This document shows positions 1 to 10,405 of a stretch of 64,000 nt of DNA, in pieces (the first letter of the stretch is position 1; the number at the start of each line of letters is the position of its first letter). A model generated the notes under the pieces. The model had not been told where the DNA came from, made no database searches, and was given only the letters and a program-made list of their open reading frames with translations. The DNA comes from Nothophaeocryptopus gaeumannii (Eukaryota > Ascomycota > Dothideomycetes > Mycosphaerellales > Mycosphaerellaceae), in contig JASISA010000041.1 of the NCBI GenBank assembly GCA_031771865.1, positions 744,001 to 808,000 on the forward strand, read 5' to 3'. A program made the position numbers and the translations under genes.

Positions 1-540
1 TATTAGTCTCTATAATACGGCTAGCCGTATTAAACTTCTATAAATTATTTAAAGCTAACTTGCACTCCTTACTATTAGTAGACTCGCTACTAGCTACCTA
101 CTCGTTTCATTAATAGTCTTCGATATACTAGAAGTTAGTAGTAGTAGTAGTAGTTAGTTAGCGGAATTAAGATATCGTAGTAGTAGTATTCTTATAGTTT
201 TAATAGGGAGAATATTAATATAGCTAAGATAGTAAGTAAAGGAAAAGAAAGAGTAGATATACGAGTACTACGAGTAAAAAGGAAAATAGTAGTACTTATA
301 ATAGTATTAGTTCAAAATAGCAATACGGCCTACGTAGCCTACTATTATCTAGCTATAACTTCTTTATAATAATAGTAAGCCGCGTAGGCCGTCTACGAGT
401 ATACTACGAGTATTTTAGGCGATAGCGACGCCTATATAGATGAGAAAGGGCCATATTAGTGTAACTGAGGTTAGTAGATTTGAGGTCAAAGTAACGTGAC
501 ACTATGAAGTTGATATGACCCTTAGTCATGAACAGGGCTC
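1..540. repeat. AT-rich, RIP-like non-coding block
   Basis: This left-edge stretch is very rich in A, T and TpA steps. It holds runs of the triplet AGT around 137-155 and 176-190 and has no credible reading frame. The sharp change to ordinary coding composition near 540 marks the end of an AT block. In ascomycetes such blocks usually come from repeat-induced point mutation of old transposons. That is an inference here, because no transposon protein can be read. It contains a 20-bp perfect palindrome at 13-32 and a longer inverted repeat at 326-391. Confidence 0.6.
326..391. repeat. Inverted repeat, 23-bp arms around a 20-bp spacer
   Basis: The left arm (326-348) and right arm (369-391) are reverse complements at 20 of 23 positions. 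All three differences are C/T or G/A transitions, as expected if RIP-type deamination hit an originally perfect inverted repeat. It may be a terminal or subterminal inverted repeat of a dead DNA element. Confidence 0.55.
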
Positions 541-930
541 TGCCCTCCCGTGGACAGGGGAATCTGGCCCAATGAAAGTCTAATGACAGGGTCATCAAAT
601 GATCAAATAGCCATATGGATTTCGATCGACCTACCTTTGAGACCTGCCTGCACCTTGAGCTTTCCTTTCGCATCCATCGCCCTTGTGACTGGACTCTTTT
701 CTATACCAACTTCGAGCTTCAATAACAGTCACTACATGAGACACGATGTCATCTCATACTATGTGACGCATCCTTCCAGGGACTCATGCTTTAACGATCA
801 CAACGCCCAGGCGGCGTCCAGCCATCGCTCCACGCGTCGTCCCAGCCAGAGTACTTCGCGCACCAAGTGCGGAAATCGGCGTCTTTGTCTCTGTTATCTT
901 CAACATGAACACCCCCCTAGATCTCTGGAA

Positions 931-2310
931 ATGGCACATTCTGATCACTACGACGTGGCCGCAGATGACAGTCCTTTGGTAGAGCCGACATCGCCAGATC
1001 TTCCCACTATACCACAAGAGACGACCTCAGCGCGAGATGTCGTTGTGAGCGCTCATGACCTTGCGAGCCTTGGAGCGGCTGCAGCCCAAATCCTGAAGAC
1101 ATGTAGAAGTCTTGCACGACATCGTCAGGAAGCTTTGTTGCAACGGGATAATGCCGTCTACGGACGGGCGTCCGCTTCTTACAAACGTGGACACTTCCAA
1201 GAGTCAAGCGATGAGTTTGTACGGCAGTCTGTGGGCTTTGCCAGCAAGGCGGCGACGTTTGAAGAATTAACTTACGCTCAAGGGCAGCTCTTTACGGACC
1301 ACACCAGCTTGAACGAGCACGATGAGATTCTTGGGAGCACGGAACAGCAGCTTTCACAGACTGAGTTCATCATGCAAGGCAAAGAAAAAGACCTGGCAGA
1401 TGCCGCCAGCCAAATGCTTGAAATGGTTCAACGCCTCTCGTCCCTTCGACTTCGCGCCTCTGATGGGGACGTCGATTCCAAGGCCTCATCTTCCGGGCGT
1501 CGCTCAGAGCCCTCGAATCCTCTCCATCCAAGCATCGCTGAATACTACGACAAATTTGGAGATATGAAAGTTATGCGCGAAAGATATTTCGAGCTGAAGT
1601 CTGACTACGAGGAGGCGCAGGTCCAACGAGATTTGCTGCTGGATCAGGAAGCAGAGCTGGAAGAGTCTGAGGAGGCATTTGAAGAGTCATGGAGGGCAGC
1701 GTTGGAAGAGGCTTCAACGAACTATCAAGATGCCATCGCTGCTGCGGAGACGGCGCAAGCAAATTGCGTGGCAGATGGAATCGTGCTCGATTCTGCTCTA
1801 ACCTCGGACTTCGTTGAGTATGGCGATGTGAACCTGCAACCAGAGACAAGAGAATCGGAAGGCCCAGCAACGCCTCGAGAGCGTGTCGCACCGTTTCTGT
1901 TCCCTGATCATCTGTACGCTCAGAGCAAGTCCTTGTCCGCCGTCACAAGCGAAATCGGCAACCTAAACGACGAAGCTCAGGTGCCGCGCTCATCCTCCAA
2001 GCAGCAGCAGAAGACTCAGACGCAAGAGTTCATCAGCAACTGGCTTGAGAATAGCGAGCATAACCCATCCCTGGCTGACGTTGAGCCCTCTGCTATCCTC
2101 TCAGCCGAATCTGCTGAACAAGAGTCGAAATTGGCACCGCGATCGACACTCCGCTCAGTCGCAAGTGATTCATCATTAGCGCCTTCGCTCGTACATGATA
2201 AGGAATGTCTGCAGATGGCAGAACGCACGAGGCGTAAGTCATCACCAGACAACAAGAAGACGAGTGGTCCACCTCACCTTTCTCTTCTGTTGGGTTCTGG
2301 TTTTTCTTGA
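931..2310 (+). CDS. Coiled-coil protein, paralogue of the gene at 6103-7728
   Basis: Single-exon frame of 459 aa from the ATG at 931. The frame is open further upstream to 550, but that part is low-quality sequence, so the start is inferred. The protein has no family I can name. It is rich in Glu, Gln and Ala, with long helical stretches around residues 35-130 and 190-270 that look like coiled coil, then a Ser-rich tail ending in a short Leu-Gly-Ser motif. A central stretch, HPSIAEYYDKFGDMKVM, matches HPALEEYFDKDGDVKIF in the 6103-7728 product. The order of helices and the C-terminal ending also match, so the two are diverged duplicates. No membrane segment or signal peptide is visible. A structural or scaffold role is possible but not shown. 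Confidence 0.7.
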   Translation: MAHSDHYDVAADDSPLVEPTSPDLPTIPQETTSARDVVVSAHDLASLGAAAAQILKTCRSLARHRQEALLQRDNAVYGRASASYKRGHFQESSDEFVRQSVGFASKAATFEELTYAQGQLFTDHTSLNEHDEILGSTEQQLSQTEFIMQGKEKDLADAASQMLEMVQRLSSLRLRASDGDVDSKASSSGRRSEPSNPLHPSIAEYYDKFGDMKVMRERYFELKSDYEEAQVQRDLLLDQEAELEESEEAFEESWRAALEEASTNYQDAIAAAETAQANCVADGIVLDSALTSDFVEYGDVNLQPETRESEGPATPRERVAPFLFPDHLYAQSKSLSAVTSEIGNLNDEAQVPRSSSKQQQKTQTQEFISNWLENSEHNPSLADVEPSAILSAESAEQESKLAPRSTLRSVASDSSLAPSLVHDKECLQMAERTRRKSSPDNKKTSGPPHLSLLLGSGFS

Positions 2311-4001
2311 CAAGCCAACCACGATACATCTATCACTTAGTATTTCAGCATGACGCTCGGCGTGGCAACACTATGATACCCATATAGAGCATGCATCTCT
2401 CCAATCATACTTTCTCTCGAGACACTTCACGATGCTTCAAGCTCTACGGAACCACGGTCTGTCTGACGTCGACTTTCACAAGCAATATGGCAGATAACAT
2501 GCATCCTCGGTACCCAAATGCAGCTTCGGAGAACTTAGGCAGAAGAGAGCTACAACATTCCGTGTAGCGAGTGTGTGGCAGCCATATCCAGACTATCGGA
2601 GTCGCTGCTCGACCGCACTCTTTCGCGCACCCCACGATTCGCCCACGTGGACGAATGACTCCGAGCCTCGAAACGCGAGGTCCGCAGAAATAACCAAGCT
2701 TGAAGGAGCTGGAAGCTGTGCTACGCAGACAAAGAGCACAATGTCGCAAGCGAACAGGAGACAGGAGTCTGTTGTACTGCAATGCCATTGGTACAAAGCA
2801 GTGGTCTTGACAGGATTCAGAGCTCGGTAGTCATACGCCAAGCGGACGCTTGCGTCCGTGTGATCAGTCTTGAGATAGGGGCCAGCATCCTTCGGCGGTA
2901 TTGTAACAGAGCTATCGCAGGAGACGATTGGCCATGGACGCTTGAGCTGGAGTGTGAGTAATACACGTTCAATGTGACAGCAGCCAGGCAAACTTGCGCC
3001 CTCGAAATATCACTCGGCTTCACATTCATGCCAATCAGGAGAGTAGATAGCCACCCTGTCTACCTGTGTACCGAAGAGAGGTGCGGGTCGAACGGATACA
3101 TCTGACGTACCGGCGGTCGGCTTCGGCATGCAGGTATGGTAGCTTGCGTACACTGTAACTCTCCCCGAACCTCCGGTGACGGGCTGACATGAGACTTCGC
3201 AACACACAACATACATACAACGAGACAGAGAAAGCGGCTGGTTCATCGTAAGCATTCATTCATTCGTGATATGTACAACAGCAAAAGTAAATACAGTCAC
3301 TAATGCATGACCAAACAGCGGCGTGCGCGAAGGAAGAAATAACAACGCCCAAAGATTGGACGTATGAGCTGAAAAGAGCACAAACATTGAGCGAGAATCA
3401 AACGAGCAAGAATCTCCAGGGAGCGGATAGGCGACGTATGGCTGTTGAATAAGAAAATTTGCAATCGAATACGAAGCCGCTCGGTCCGGGGCGATAATAA
3501 TGAGTCCTTAGCAGGGTTGGAAATGAAGCAGCAACAACGGCTCCGACAAATGGATCCAAAGCACTTGCACTGAGCATGAGTGAATGAACAAGAGCCACCG
3601 TGGTCGATGCAACGAACAAGAAGTGATGTCTGGTGCCAAGCTATGGATCTCCGCAGACCCACAAGGCGTCAAAGCCTCTGGTCCATAAGAGCCGGCTCCT
3701 GCTTAGTCCAGGACGTGGCAGCAGACGATCTGAACCGTGGAAGCCGATACTCTTGTCGCTGCAATGGCGATGACCAAGGTGTTGAACCCAAGGGGTACGT
3801 CGTTGTACAGCGGACACAGGCATGTCTCCGCCCTTGTCGTAAGCTCATAATTCGTAGCCATACCTCTGCTACATCGCAGCTAGTTTGGCTTGAGTATGCA
3901 CGTTGTTTGGGGAAAGAGTCCTCAACCAATCGTACTGAGAACCACCACGTTGACACTTATCTGGATGATAGTGTTCGTCGGCAGTCGTAGAACATATCAT
4001 C
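2311..4001. other. Intergenic, 1.7 kb, no gene seen
   Basis: Short open frames occur on both strands, but none shows a recognisable domain, fungal intron structure or coding-like composition. The region separates the 3' ends of two convergent genes. I see no tRNA, repeat array or transposon remnant in it. Confidence 0.5.
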
Positions 4002-5609
4002 TCATCGTCCATATTCCAGCAGCTCCCGGGCAATCCTGTGTGCTTCCTGCACAGTCCTCTCCGGTGGGCCTCTTTGGATATTTGATCTCACCAGACTGAA
4101 AGCTTGTTCGTGGCTGTAATTGTTTTCTGAGATAGCGCGGTAATACAGGGTCTGTGCTTCGCGTGCTCTTGCGGCGAAGTCATCTTGAATGGCGGAAGAC
4201 AGTAAGGAGGTACCAATACGGCTACCTGTTTGGCCTTGCGCATGCTGACGAGGTTGAACTTGCTGAGTTAGACTTTGTTGCGAAGACGAGTGACTATTCG
4301 GTGTCACACTCGGCTGCGCTTGAACCCTTGGGAAGGATTGCGCTGAAGAGATTGTAGCAGACGTCCCACTCCAAGCATTCTCAAACTGGGCCATCAATGC
4401 AGCCATGGATTTGGGGTTGACGACTCCAAGTGCTTTGACCTTGATGTTATGCTGTACAGTCGTCACCTGCACATAGTTGAGGCGTGACATTGAATCCAGT
4501 TTCTCGCCAAGTTCATCAGTGTCCACTTTAATGGGTATCTGTCTCATGCCCTGCTCCCCACGAGCGGGCCTCTCGTCAGGCAGCTCTGAAGGAGGCGTCG
4601 GTCCAGTGTATATGATGCCGTGGTCTGACTTTGTGATGCCGCGTTTCCCACACCCCTGCCGGCCATAGCTGAGAATTGGCAAAACGCTACAGTATGCGGC
4701 CCCTTCGCGAATTACCACGAAGCGACGGACCTTTGAGTGAATGTATTCCCCGAATCTCCCTTGAAGAAATTCGGGATTTCGAGTGTCCAGGATGGCGGTG
4801 GTACCTGCTGGCTCTACCCATAGTACAAGGAAGACTCTTCCGACCTTGAAGAATCCATGAGCTCGTACTTTGAAGCTTGGCCACAGCTGCTCGGCGTCAC
4901 CCTCTTTACCGTCTCCGAGCAAGTAGCGTTTAGAGTATCGACCAGCGGCCTGCAAAGCAGGATCCGTAAAGCTCTGCTGCGGGGCGGTAGCAATTCTTGT
5001 TCGTACCTGCGCCGTACGATCGACAACGTCAGTGATTTCGTAGCCACCGCTCTCGTACTTCTCTTCTGTTGTAGTTGGAGCGGTTTGTTGTGGCTGTGCC
5101 TGTGCCTGTGCTTGCGGTCCAGACCGACCTTGGGCGACTACTTGTGTGCCCTGTCTCGATTGCTGTACGGGGGGTCTAACCGAAGGCGACCCTACGCTGA
5201 GGCCTCGCATGGATCTACTCAGACTACTCGCAGCGTCTGGAGCCGATGTGCCTTGCCGCTGTGTGCGGATGGGTACTGCAGAGGATCCTCTGGGCGAACC
5301 GAGTTTGTCCCGATCAGATTTTGGCATGGTCGTATAATCATCTTCACCATCGTCTTCATCGTCCGAGCTGGAGTCGTCTCCTTCGTCTGGTCCTTGTGCT
5401 TGCCTGATGACAGACTGAGCAGGCCTCTGCGCCCCTGCGAATCGCGGGTTCGAGGAGTTCGAGGACGAAGCAGAGGGTGGGTCTGGTTGCGGAGCTCGTC
5501 TTCTGGTGCCGTCTTGATAAACGAGGACGCCTTCGCGTGCATCGTAGTAGTAATATAAGTTTCGATATCCGTCGAGCTGCCAGTTCTGCTGATCACCACG
5601 AGGAGCCAT
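4002..5609 (-). CDS. DUF6590 domain protein
   Basis: Single-exon frame of 535 aa. The N-terminus (residues 8-40) has a WW-like tyrosine-rich motif (LYYYYDAREGVLVYQDG) often found ahead of DUF6590 in fungal proteins. A long disordered Ser/Gln/Pro region follows. Residues about 235-415 carry the DUF6590 signature: FKVGRVFLVLWVEP, then VRRFVVIREGAAYCSVLPI, the YGRQGCGKRG loop, an LPDERP segment and the closing SMSRLNYVQVTTVQHNIKVK. The C-terminus is another helical segment. The function of DUF6590 is unknown and it is found only in fungi. Some members occur near heterokaryon-incompatibility genes, but nothing here supports that role. Confidence 0.85.
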   Translation of the reverse strand: MAPRGDQQNWQLDGYRNLYYYYDAREGVLVYQDGTRRRAPQPDPPSASSSNSSNPRFAGAQRPAQSVIRQAQGPDEGDDSSSDDEDDGEDDYTTMPKSDRDKLGSPRGSSAVPIRTQRQGTSAPDAASSLSRSMRGLSVGSPSVRPPVQQSRQGTQVVAQGRSGPQAQAQAQPQQTAPTTTEEKYESGGYEITDVVDRTAQVRTRIATAPQQSFTDPALQAAGRYSKRYLLGDGKEGDAEQLWPSFKVRAHGFFKVGRVFLVLWVEPAGTTAILDTRNPEFLQGRFGEYIHSKVRRFVVIREGAAYCSVLPILSYGRQGCGKRGITKSDHGIIYTGPTPPSELPDERPARGEQGMRQIPIKVDTDELGEKLDSMSRLNYVQVTTVQHNIKVKALGVVNPKSMAALMAQFENAWSGTSATISSAQSFPRVQAQPSVTPNSHSSSQQSLTQQVQPRQHAQGQTGSRIGTSLLSSAIQDDFAARAREAQTLYYRAISENNYSHEQAFSLVRSNIQRGPPERTVQEAHRIARELLEYGR

Positions 5610-6102
5610 TGTTCGCGGCTCCGAGCGAGAGGATGGGTATCGGAGGCGTGGAGCGGGCGAAGCACGCGGGTGGACTTATAGGTCCTATGCAAAATAGCTG
5701 AGATACATGCTCGCACCAGCCTCACCTACCTATCTTCGCGCAATTCGGGCGGGTTACCGTAAAGGAGCGGGGTCACATCATGCTCGCCGAACCTCTGCAG
5801 AAGCGAGAATCGCTCTTCGGCCTGGGGGTGCGCAATCAGGCTGAGGGCTGCGATCACGAAGCAGCGGCAGGTCTGTCATGTGCGAAAGGGCGGCCTCACT
5901 CAAGAAAGAGATGTACTTCTCAAGCCGGGCCGCCTTGGCCAATCACATGTCTGTCCGTGCGCAGGCTCAAGCCACTGCACCTGGCGGTCTGCTTGCATCC
6001 TTACGGAAACTCAACCGCGCCAACCGTCAACCATGCACCTGCGGAACGGGTTGTTGCTTTCTATGAGGCTGGAAGCGCGGGCGCAAGCCCAGCGATAAGA
6101 AG
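5610..6102. promoter_or_regulatory. Shared upstream region of two divergent genes
   Basis: About 490 bp lie between the start of the DUF6590 gene (minus strand) and the start of the coiled-coil gene (plus strand), so this should hold both promoters. I see no convincing TATA box or repeated operator. The plus-strand gene may start a little downstream, at the ATG at 6190. Confidence 0.4.
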
Positions 6103-7728
6103 GTGCAAGGACGTGTTGCCAGCCTGGCGACGCTCTCACGCTGCGAGCATGATCATGTCTGCTCACATTATTCACCAATACACAAACACATGTTTCGTGG
6201 CGGATCCCTCGCAGCCAGCTCCAAACGGCTTCTGCATCTTGAACCGTGGTCGCTGAACGGAAAACCTAAGGTCCTCCTGTTTGGGCCCCGGACCTCCACT
6301 GATACTGCTGCTACATCAAACGTCGACCCATCGGAGCGTCTCCTGTCCACGACATCCCAGGGCAGTTGGATAATCGTAAATAACCAAGCCCAGCAATCGG
6401 CTGATGGCCTGCTACCGAAGCCAGTCGGTCCGGGAGAGACCAGAGAAGATGGACTCTCGACTGCCGTCACACTTGTTTCGAATACCGAAGGCTTGGCAGA
6501 ATTAGGAGCCGAACGTCCGAATTGGCTCGAGGGTCGACGTGATGCCATCCACAAAGCCGACGAACTTCGGGTGAAATATCAAGCGCTTGCCCAGTTTCGC
6601 CAGCGGGCACTGGTGCTACGCAGCGAGGTTGACTACGAGCGAAAGCAGAATGAGGTCAAACGGGAGATTCTTATAGACTCACTCCGTCATGCACAGACGT
6701 ACTTATTACAGATGGATTGCAGGACCGATCTGGGCATCAAGCGCGATATATTCAACTTCCAGATCGGAGAGATAGACACAGATCAGAGGTCACTGCGAGA
6801 TCAGAGCGAAAACCTTCATGCACTGGAGAACGAGCTCCTGCAAGTCGAGTTCGATATGCAGCAATCGCAGCTCTCCCTGGCAAAACAGAGCGAGGACTTT
6901 CTCCAGACCATCAGACCAGGAATGTCCCTGGAGGCAGACGAAGCTGACGCCCTAGGCACCGCCGATGGAAGCGCACACACACAGAAGCCAGCAATTCATC
7001 CGGCCTTGGAGGAGTACTTCGACAAAGATGGAGACGTGAAAATCTTCCAAGATCGACTTGCTGATCTGATCAGCCAATTCCACGACGATCGAGCTCAGAT
7101 TAATCTAGAGGAAGATCAAGGCCAGATTCCAGAAGTCACGGAGGAATTTCTGGAGCAAGCGTTTGTCATCGAGCGAGAGCAGCTAGAGAATGAGCTCACA
7201 CATGCGTTCGAGGCAAGGGCTGATGCACGAGAAGCATGTCTGCAACTTGGGCTAGATCCAGACGAATACAAGAAAGCCCTTTCAGAGAATGAAAATAGGC
7301 CGCACGTGAACCAGGCCAATTCGGCACATCAGACTATGAAGGACTCAGGCGGCAGACAGATCCCTCCGGTGTCTCCGACTCATAACCGAATGAACGATCG
7401 TATAAGCTCGTCATACTCGGATGCTAACCACCACATCTCAATTGAAACAATGTCTAATAGCCAGTCTGTCTCACCGCAGGAAGTCCGTACTCAGGTCGAG
7501 AAATGGATGGAGGACCTGAGGAGAGCCCCTTTTCACAGTCAGAACGAACCGCTTTGGTTTGCCCGTGACATGACTGGATATGGACAGGTCCGCCGGAGAT
7601 CTAGGTCACTCCCGTTAGATCTTAAGACTATCTCGGGTGCACCCCAGGTCGCTGAGTGTCTGGATAGGTCGAGCCCGAATCTCACGTCACCTGGTTCTTT
7701 TGCCCTTGCTCTCGGTCACTTCTCATGA
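6103..7728 (+). CDS. Coiled-coil protein, paralogue of the gene at 931-2310
   Basis: Single-exon frame of up to 541 aa. The first ATG is at 6103, and a second in-frame ATG at 6190 is an equally plausible start. Residues about 150-290 are Glu/Gln/Arg-rich and helical (coiled coil). The conserved block HPALEEYFDKDGDVKIF and the helix after it match the protein at 931-2310. A Ser/Asn-rich segment, a short helix (VRTQVEKWMEDLRR) and an ending in LALGHFS also parallel the paralogue. No enzyme motif or membrane segment is visible. The two paralogues lie in the same orientation on either side of a DUF6590 gene, so this is an old dispersed tandem duplication. Function unknown. Confidence 0.7.
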   Translation: MQGRVASLATLSRCEHDHVCSHYSPIHKHMFRGGSLAASSKRLLHLEPWSLNGKPKVLLFGPRTSTDTAATSNVDPSERLLSTTSQGSWIIVNNQAQQSADGLLPKPVGPGETREDGLSTAVTLVSNTEGLAELGAERPNWLEGRRDAIHKADELRVKYQALAQFRQRALVLRSEVDYERKQNEVKREILIDSLRHAQTYLLQMDCRTDLGIKRDIFNFQIGEIDTDQRSLRDQSENLHALENELLQVEFDMQQSQLSLAKQSEDFLQTIRPGMSLEADEADALGTADGSAHTQKPAIHPALEEYFDKDGDVKIFQDRLADLISQFHDDRAQINLEEDQGQIPEVTEEFLEQAFVIEREQLENELTHAFEARADAREACLQLGLDPDEYKKALSENENRPHVNQANSAHQTMKDSGGRQIPPVSPTHNRMNDRISSSYSDANHHISIETMSNSQSVSPQEVRTQVEKWMEDLRRAPFHSQNEPLWFARDMTGYGQVRRRSRSLPLDLKTISGAPQVAECLDRSSPNLTSPGSFALALGHFS

Positions 7729-8619
7729 GGTGTACGCCATGGAGTTAATTATCCGGGAAGGTCGAGCCTTGTTTTCAGCAGGCCCCTTTGGGGGTCTTTT
7801 TGCATATTGCACAATTCTGTGGGCGCTACCACGTCGTTCTTGCTGCTGTTTGTGCAGGATGGCTAAGTCAAAACTTGCGAGAAATAAAGTGTTTGAGTAT
7901 CAGCTGTATAAGGATTGTCCGATGTATCGCATGGAACAGAGTTAAACAAATTTAACACAGTACAGTGAGGTCCGATCCAAGACATCTGCCACTTTCACGT
8001 GAACCTCACACAGCCGCAACCAACTAGGACCCGAATGTCGCGCGAATCTTGGGTATCTGTAGCGCTTTCTCGAGGCCGAAGTCTGGATCTAGGTCTGCAG
8101 GCTCTTTGGCATGAGTTGGACATTCTCTTCATCAGCTTACACTGGCAGCCCATGCTTCATAAATAACAGATTGATTGGAAATCTGCGTTGAGTGCTCTTG
8201 AGGCTACTGCTTACGTCCGGAAGGGTCGACCATGTTCTTCTCGTCATTTGGGGCATCGACTGCGTCCTATTAGGATCCTAGGCCTGTTTTGGATGTGTTC
8301 TTACAGCGACATCTAACAGACATTTTACCTTTTTCTGGACGATTGAACTGCGGAGTTTTCTTTTCTGGATCTCCCAAAGTGACTCTTTGGAGGCAAAGAT
8401 AAATTTCGATTGGACGCTGGAATGTGTTGTTTTGGCACCTAGGAGTGATACTTCACTTTCAATGATATGAACAGCAGCTGCCCACGGGGCTCGCTCCTGT
8501 GATCTCGTCTTTTGAGTGCTAAACTTGCATATATCGCGCGACAAACAGCCCAGCTCTTTGTTAACTGCAATCTGTTGGTTTTGTTGCTTGGCTCATGGGC
8601 TTGCTGATCATTCCAATGA
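7729..8619. other. Intergenic, no gene seen
   Basis: No supported coding region. I looked here for the missing N-terminal BTB domain of the gene remnant that follows and found no trace in any frame. Confidence 0.5.
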
Positions 8620-9213
8620 CTTTCACATGTTGGCAACTACGACGACACGGCTGACGAGGACTGCGCACCAATCTTCTTCAGCGTCGACGTCCACACCATC
8701 GCCGACAAGTACCAGGTCTCAGCTTTGGGAGGCCTCGCCGCAAAGAAGTTCGCGGGCCGCGCTGAGAAAGAGTGGAACTCGCACGCTTTCGCCGATGCCG
8801 TCCGCGAGATCTACACCACAGCGCCGCACAGCAAAAAGGACCTGCAAGAAACCGCAGAGAACATCGCCGCCAAGCACTTCCTCGAGCTGCAGCGCGAGGA
8901 CTTCGGCGCATCCTTCCGTGGAGCTGCGGCATCGGTTCCCTCGTTTACTGCAGGTGTTCTCTCGAAGCTCGCCACCGGTGAGCCGGATGTCGGCAAAGAA
9001 CTGGTGAAATCTTATTCCCCCAATGCACGATGCGGCAAGCAGGTTGTGATGGCGCCATTATCACAACACAGTCCGCAGTCAGGAGAAGACGTAGAGCATC
9101 GGTGGTGTGACTATTGCGGACAGGCTTACACCAATACCGTTAACGGGTGGTTCAGAAACAGCAGAGTTGAAGCAGCCCATTCGGCGCGTGGCCCGCGTTT
9201 GGTGGAGGATTGA
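8620..9213 (+). pseudogene. 5'-truncated BTB/POZ-family gene remnant
   Basis: The frame runs from a TGA at 8617-8619 to the stop at 9213. Its first readable codons already sit late in a fungal BTB/POZ protein: the end of the BTB fold (GNYDDT), then the helix DVHTIADKYQVSALGGLA, then the C-terminal helical region (WNSHAFADAVREIYTTAP). A Cys-pair ribbon (WCDYCGQ) near the end resembles the zinc-ribbon tails of these proteins. The preceding 60-70 residues of the BTB fold, the dimer and Cul3-binding face, are absent upstream, and the only in-frame ATG (8725) is inside the helix. I read it as a decayed copy. A missed 5' exon with an unusual acceptor is the alternative. Confidence 0.6.
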
Positions 9214-9293
9214 GCTGGGCAACGATGAGATAAGAGGGAAAGATTGCTCTCAGCAAAGAAAGAAGTTCGAAGGTGTAGAGCAGCGGCGAATGC

Positions 9294-10405
9294 TCAGTAC
9301 GGATGATATCCGCCGTCTACTGCGATGATCTTCCTAGTCACATACCCAGTGTTCACCATCCACATGACGGTCTCTGCTATCTCTTCAGGCCTACCGAGGC
9401 GGCCCACAGGAAGCTCTGCCAGTGCTGTCAGCCACGACATCAACGAATGGACAAGACTGCGGTACTCACTCTCTGCAATCTTCTGATTCCCACTACCACC
9501 TGGCAACATTGTCGTATCCTCGATCTAAACGCCGACAGTCAGCACACCTCCCTTTCCTTTCCCTTTTCTTTCTGGCCCCTTCTAGGCTGATACTCACCAA
9601 AGCAGGCGCAACAGCATTTACAGTAACCCCCTTCTTGGCCACATTCCCACCCAACCAATGCACAAACCCATGCAACGCACTCTTCGAACTCGCATAATGC
9701 GGTCCCACCACACCGCCCGTCAAACCCGCCACACTCGAGTTAAATACAATCCTACCCCATTCCTGTTTCTCCATTTCTGGGAGACACAACTGCGCCAGTA
9801 AGATACTCGAGCCGGTGTTGACCCGCCATGTCTTCTCAAACGTATCAATCGGCACGTCCGCTAAGCTTGAGACGCTTGAGAGGCCGCCAGTAGTCCCAGC
9901 ATTGGCGAAGAGAATTGAAATGGGTTTGTTGAACCCTTCGACGACTTCGCGGTGGAGACGACGGACTTCATCATAGGATGATAAGTCAGCTTTGAAAAGC
10001 GCCACATCAATGACTGCCGGGACGACATCATTGATAGCCAAGACGAGCTTTTCTCGCGTTTCTTCGCTGGCGCCATTGTAGTGTAAGGCGAGGTTATAGC
10101 GGCCTGTGCGAGCGAAGGAGACGGCTGTTGCGCGGCCGATGCCTACCAAAACCGATCAGTCAGAGAGAAAGGAGGGTGGGGGTGGAAGAGGGTAGAGAAG
10201 ACATACCACCCGTAGCGCCAGTAATAAGAACCAATCTATTATTTCTCGTGTCTGTTGAGATGGTACTCGATCGATTATCCGAAGAAGTCAGAGCCGCTGA
10301 AGATCGATTCGAATGAGGGATGACTTGGGATGTTCGTCTTGCGTTCGAAGATAGGGCTGAAGAACGGTTGCTTTCCATCCTGAAAGATGGCGGCCAAGCC
10401 TTCAC
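9294..10405 (-). CDS. Short-chain dehydrogenase/reductase (SDR)
   Basis: Three exons: 10405-10207, 10142-9598 and 9524-9294, joined by GTATGT...TAG and GTGAGT...TAG introns; frames match at both joints (324 aa). A Rossmann fold starts with TGATGGIG (TGxxxGxG, residues about 62-69), split by intron 1. The NAG motif follows (LFANAGTTGG). The catalytic Ser (FNSSVAGL) and YxxxK (HYASSK) are intact. The end, VAPALIEDT then GRLGRPEEIA and VDGGY, is typical of 3-oxoacyl-ACP-reductase-like classical SDRs. The first 50 residues are Ser/Arg-rich and could be a mitochondrial presequence; a second ATG at 10378 may be the true start. Substrate is not predictable and no pathway neighbours are visible. Confidence 0.88.

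Noticed and set aside
7770..7805. GGCCCCTTTGGGGGTC hairpin followed by T run after the coiled-coil gene
   Set aside because: Looks like a bacterial rho-independent terminator, but the window is clearly eukaryotic, so it is likely chance in a 3' UTR.
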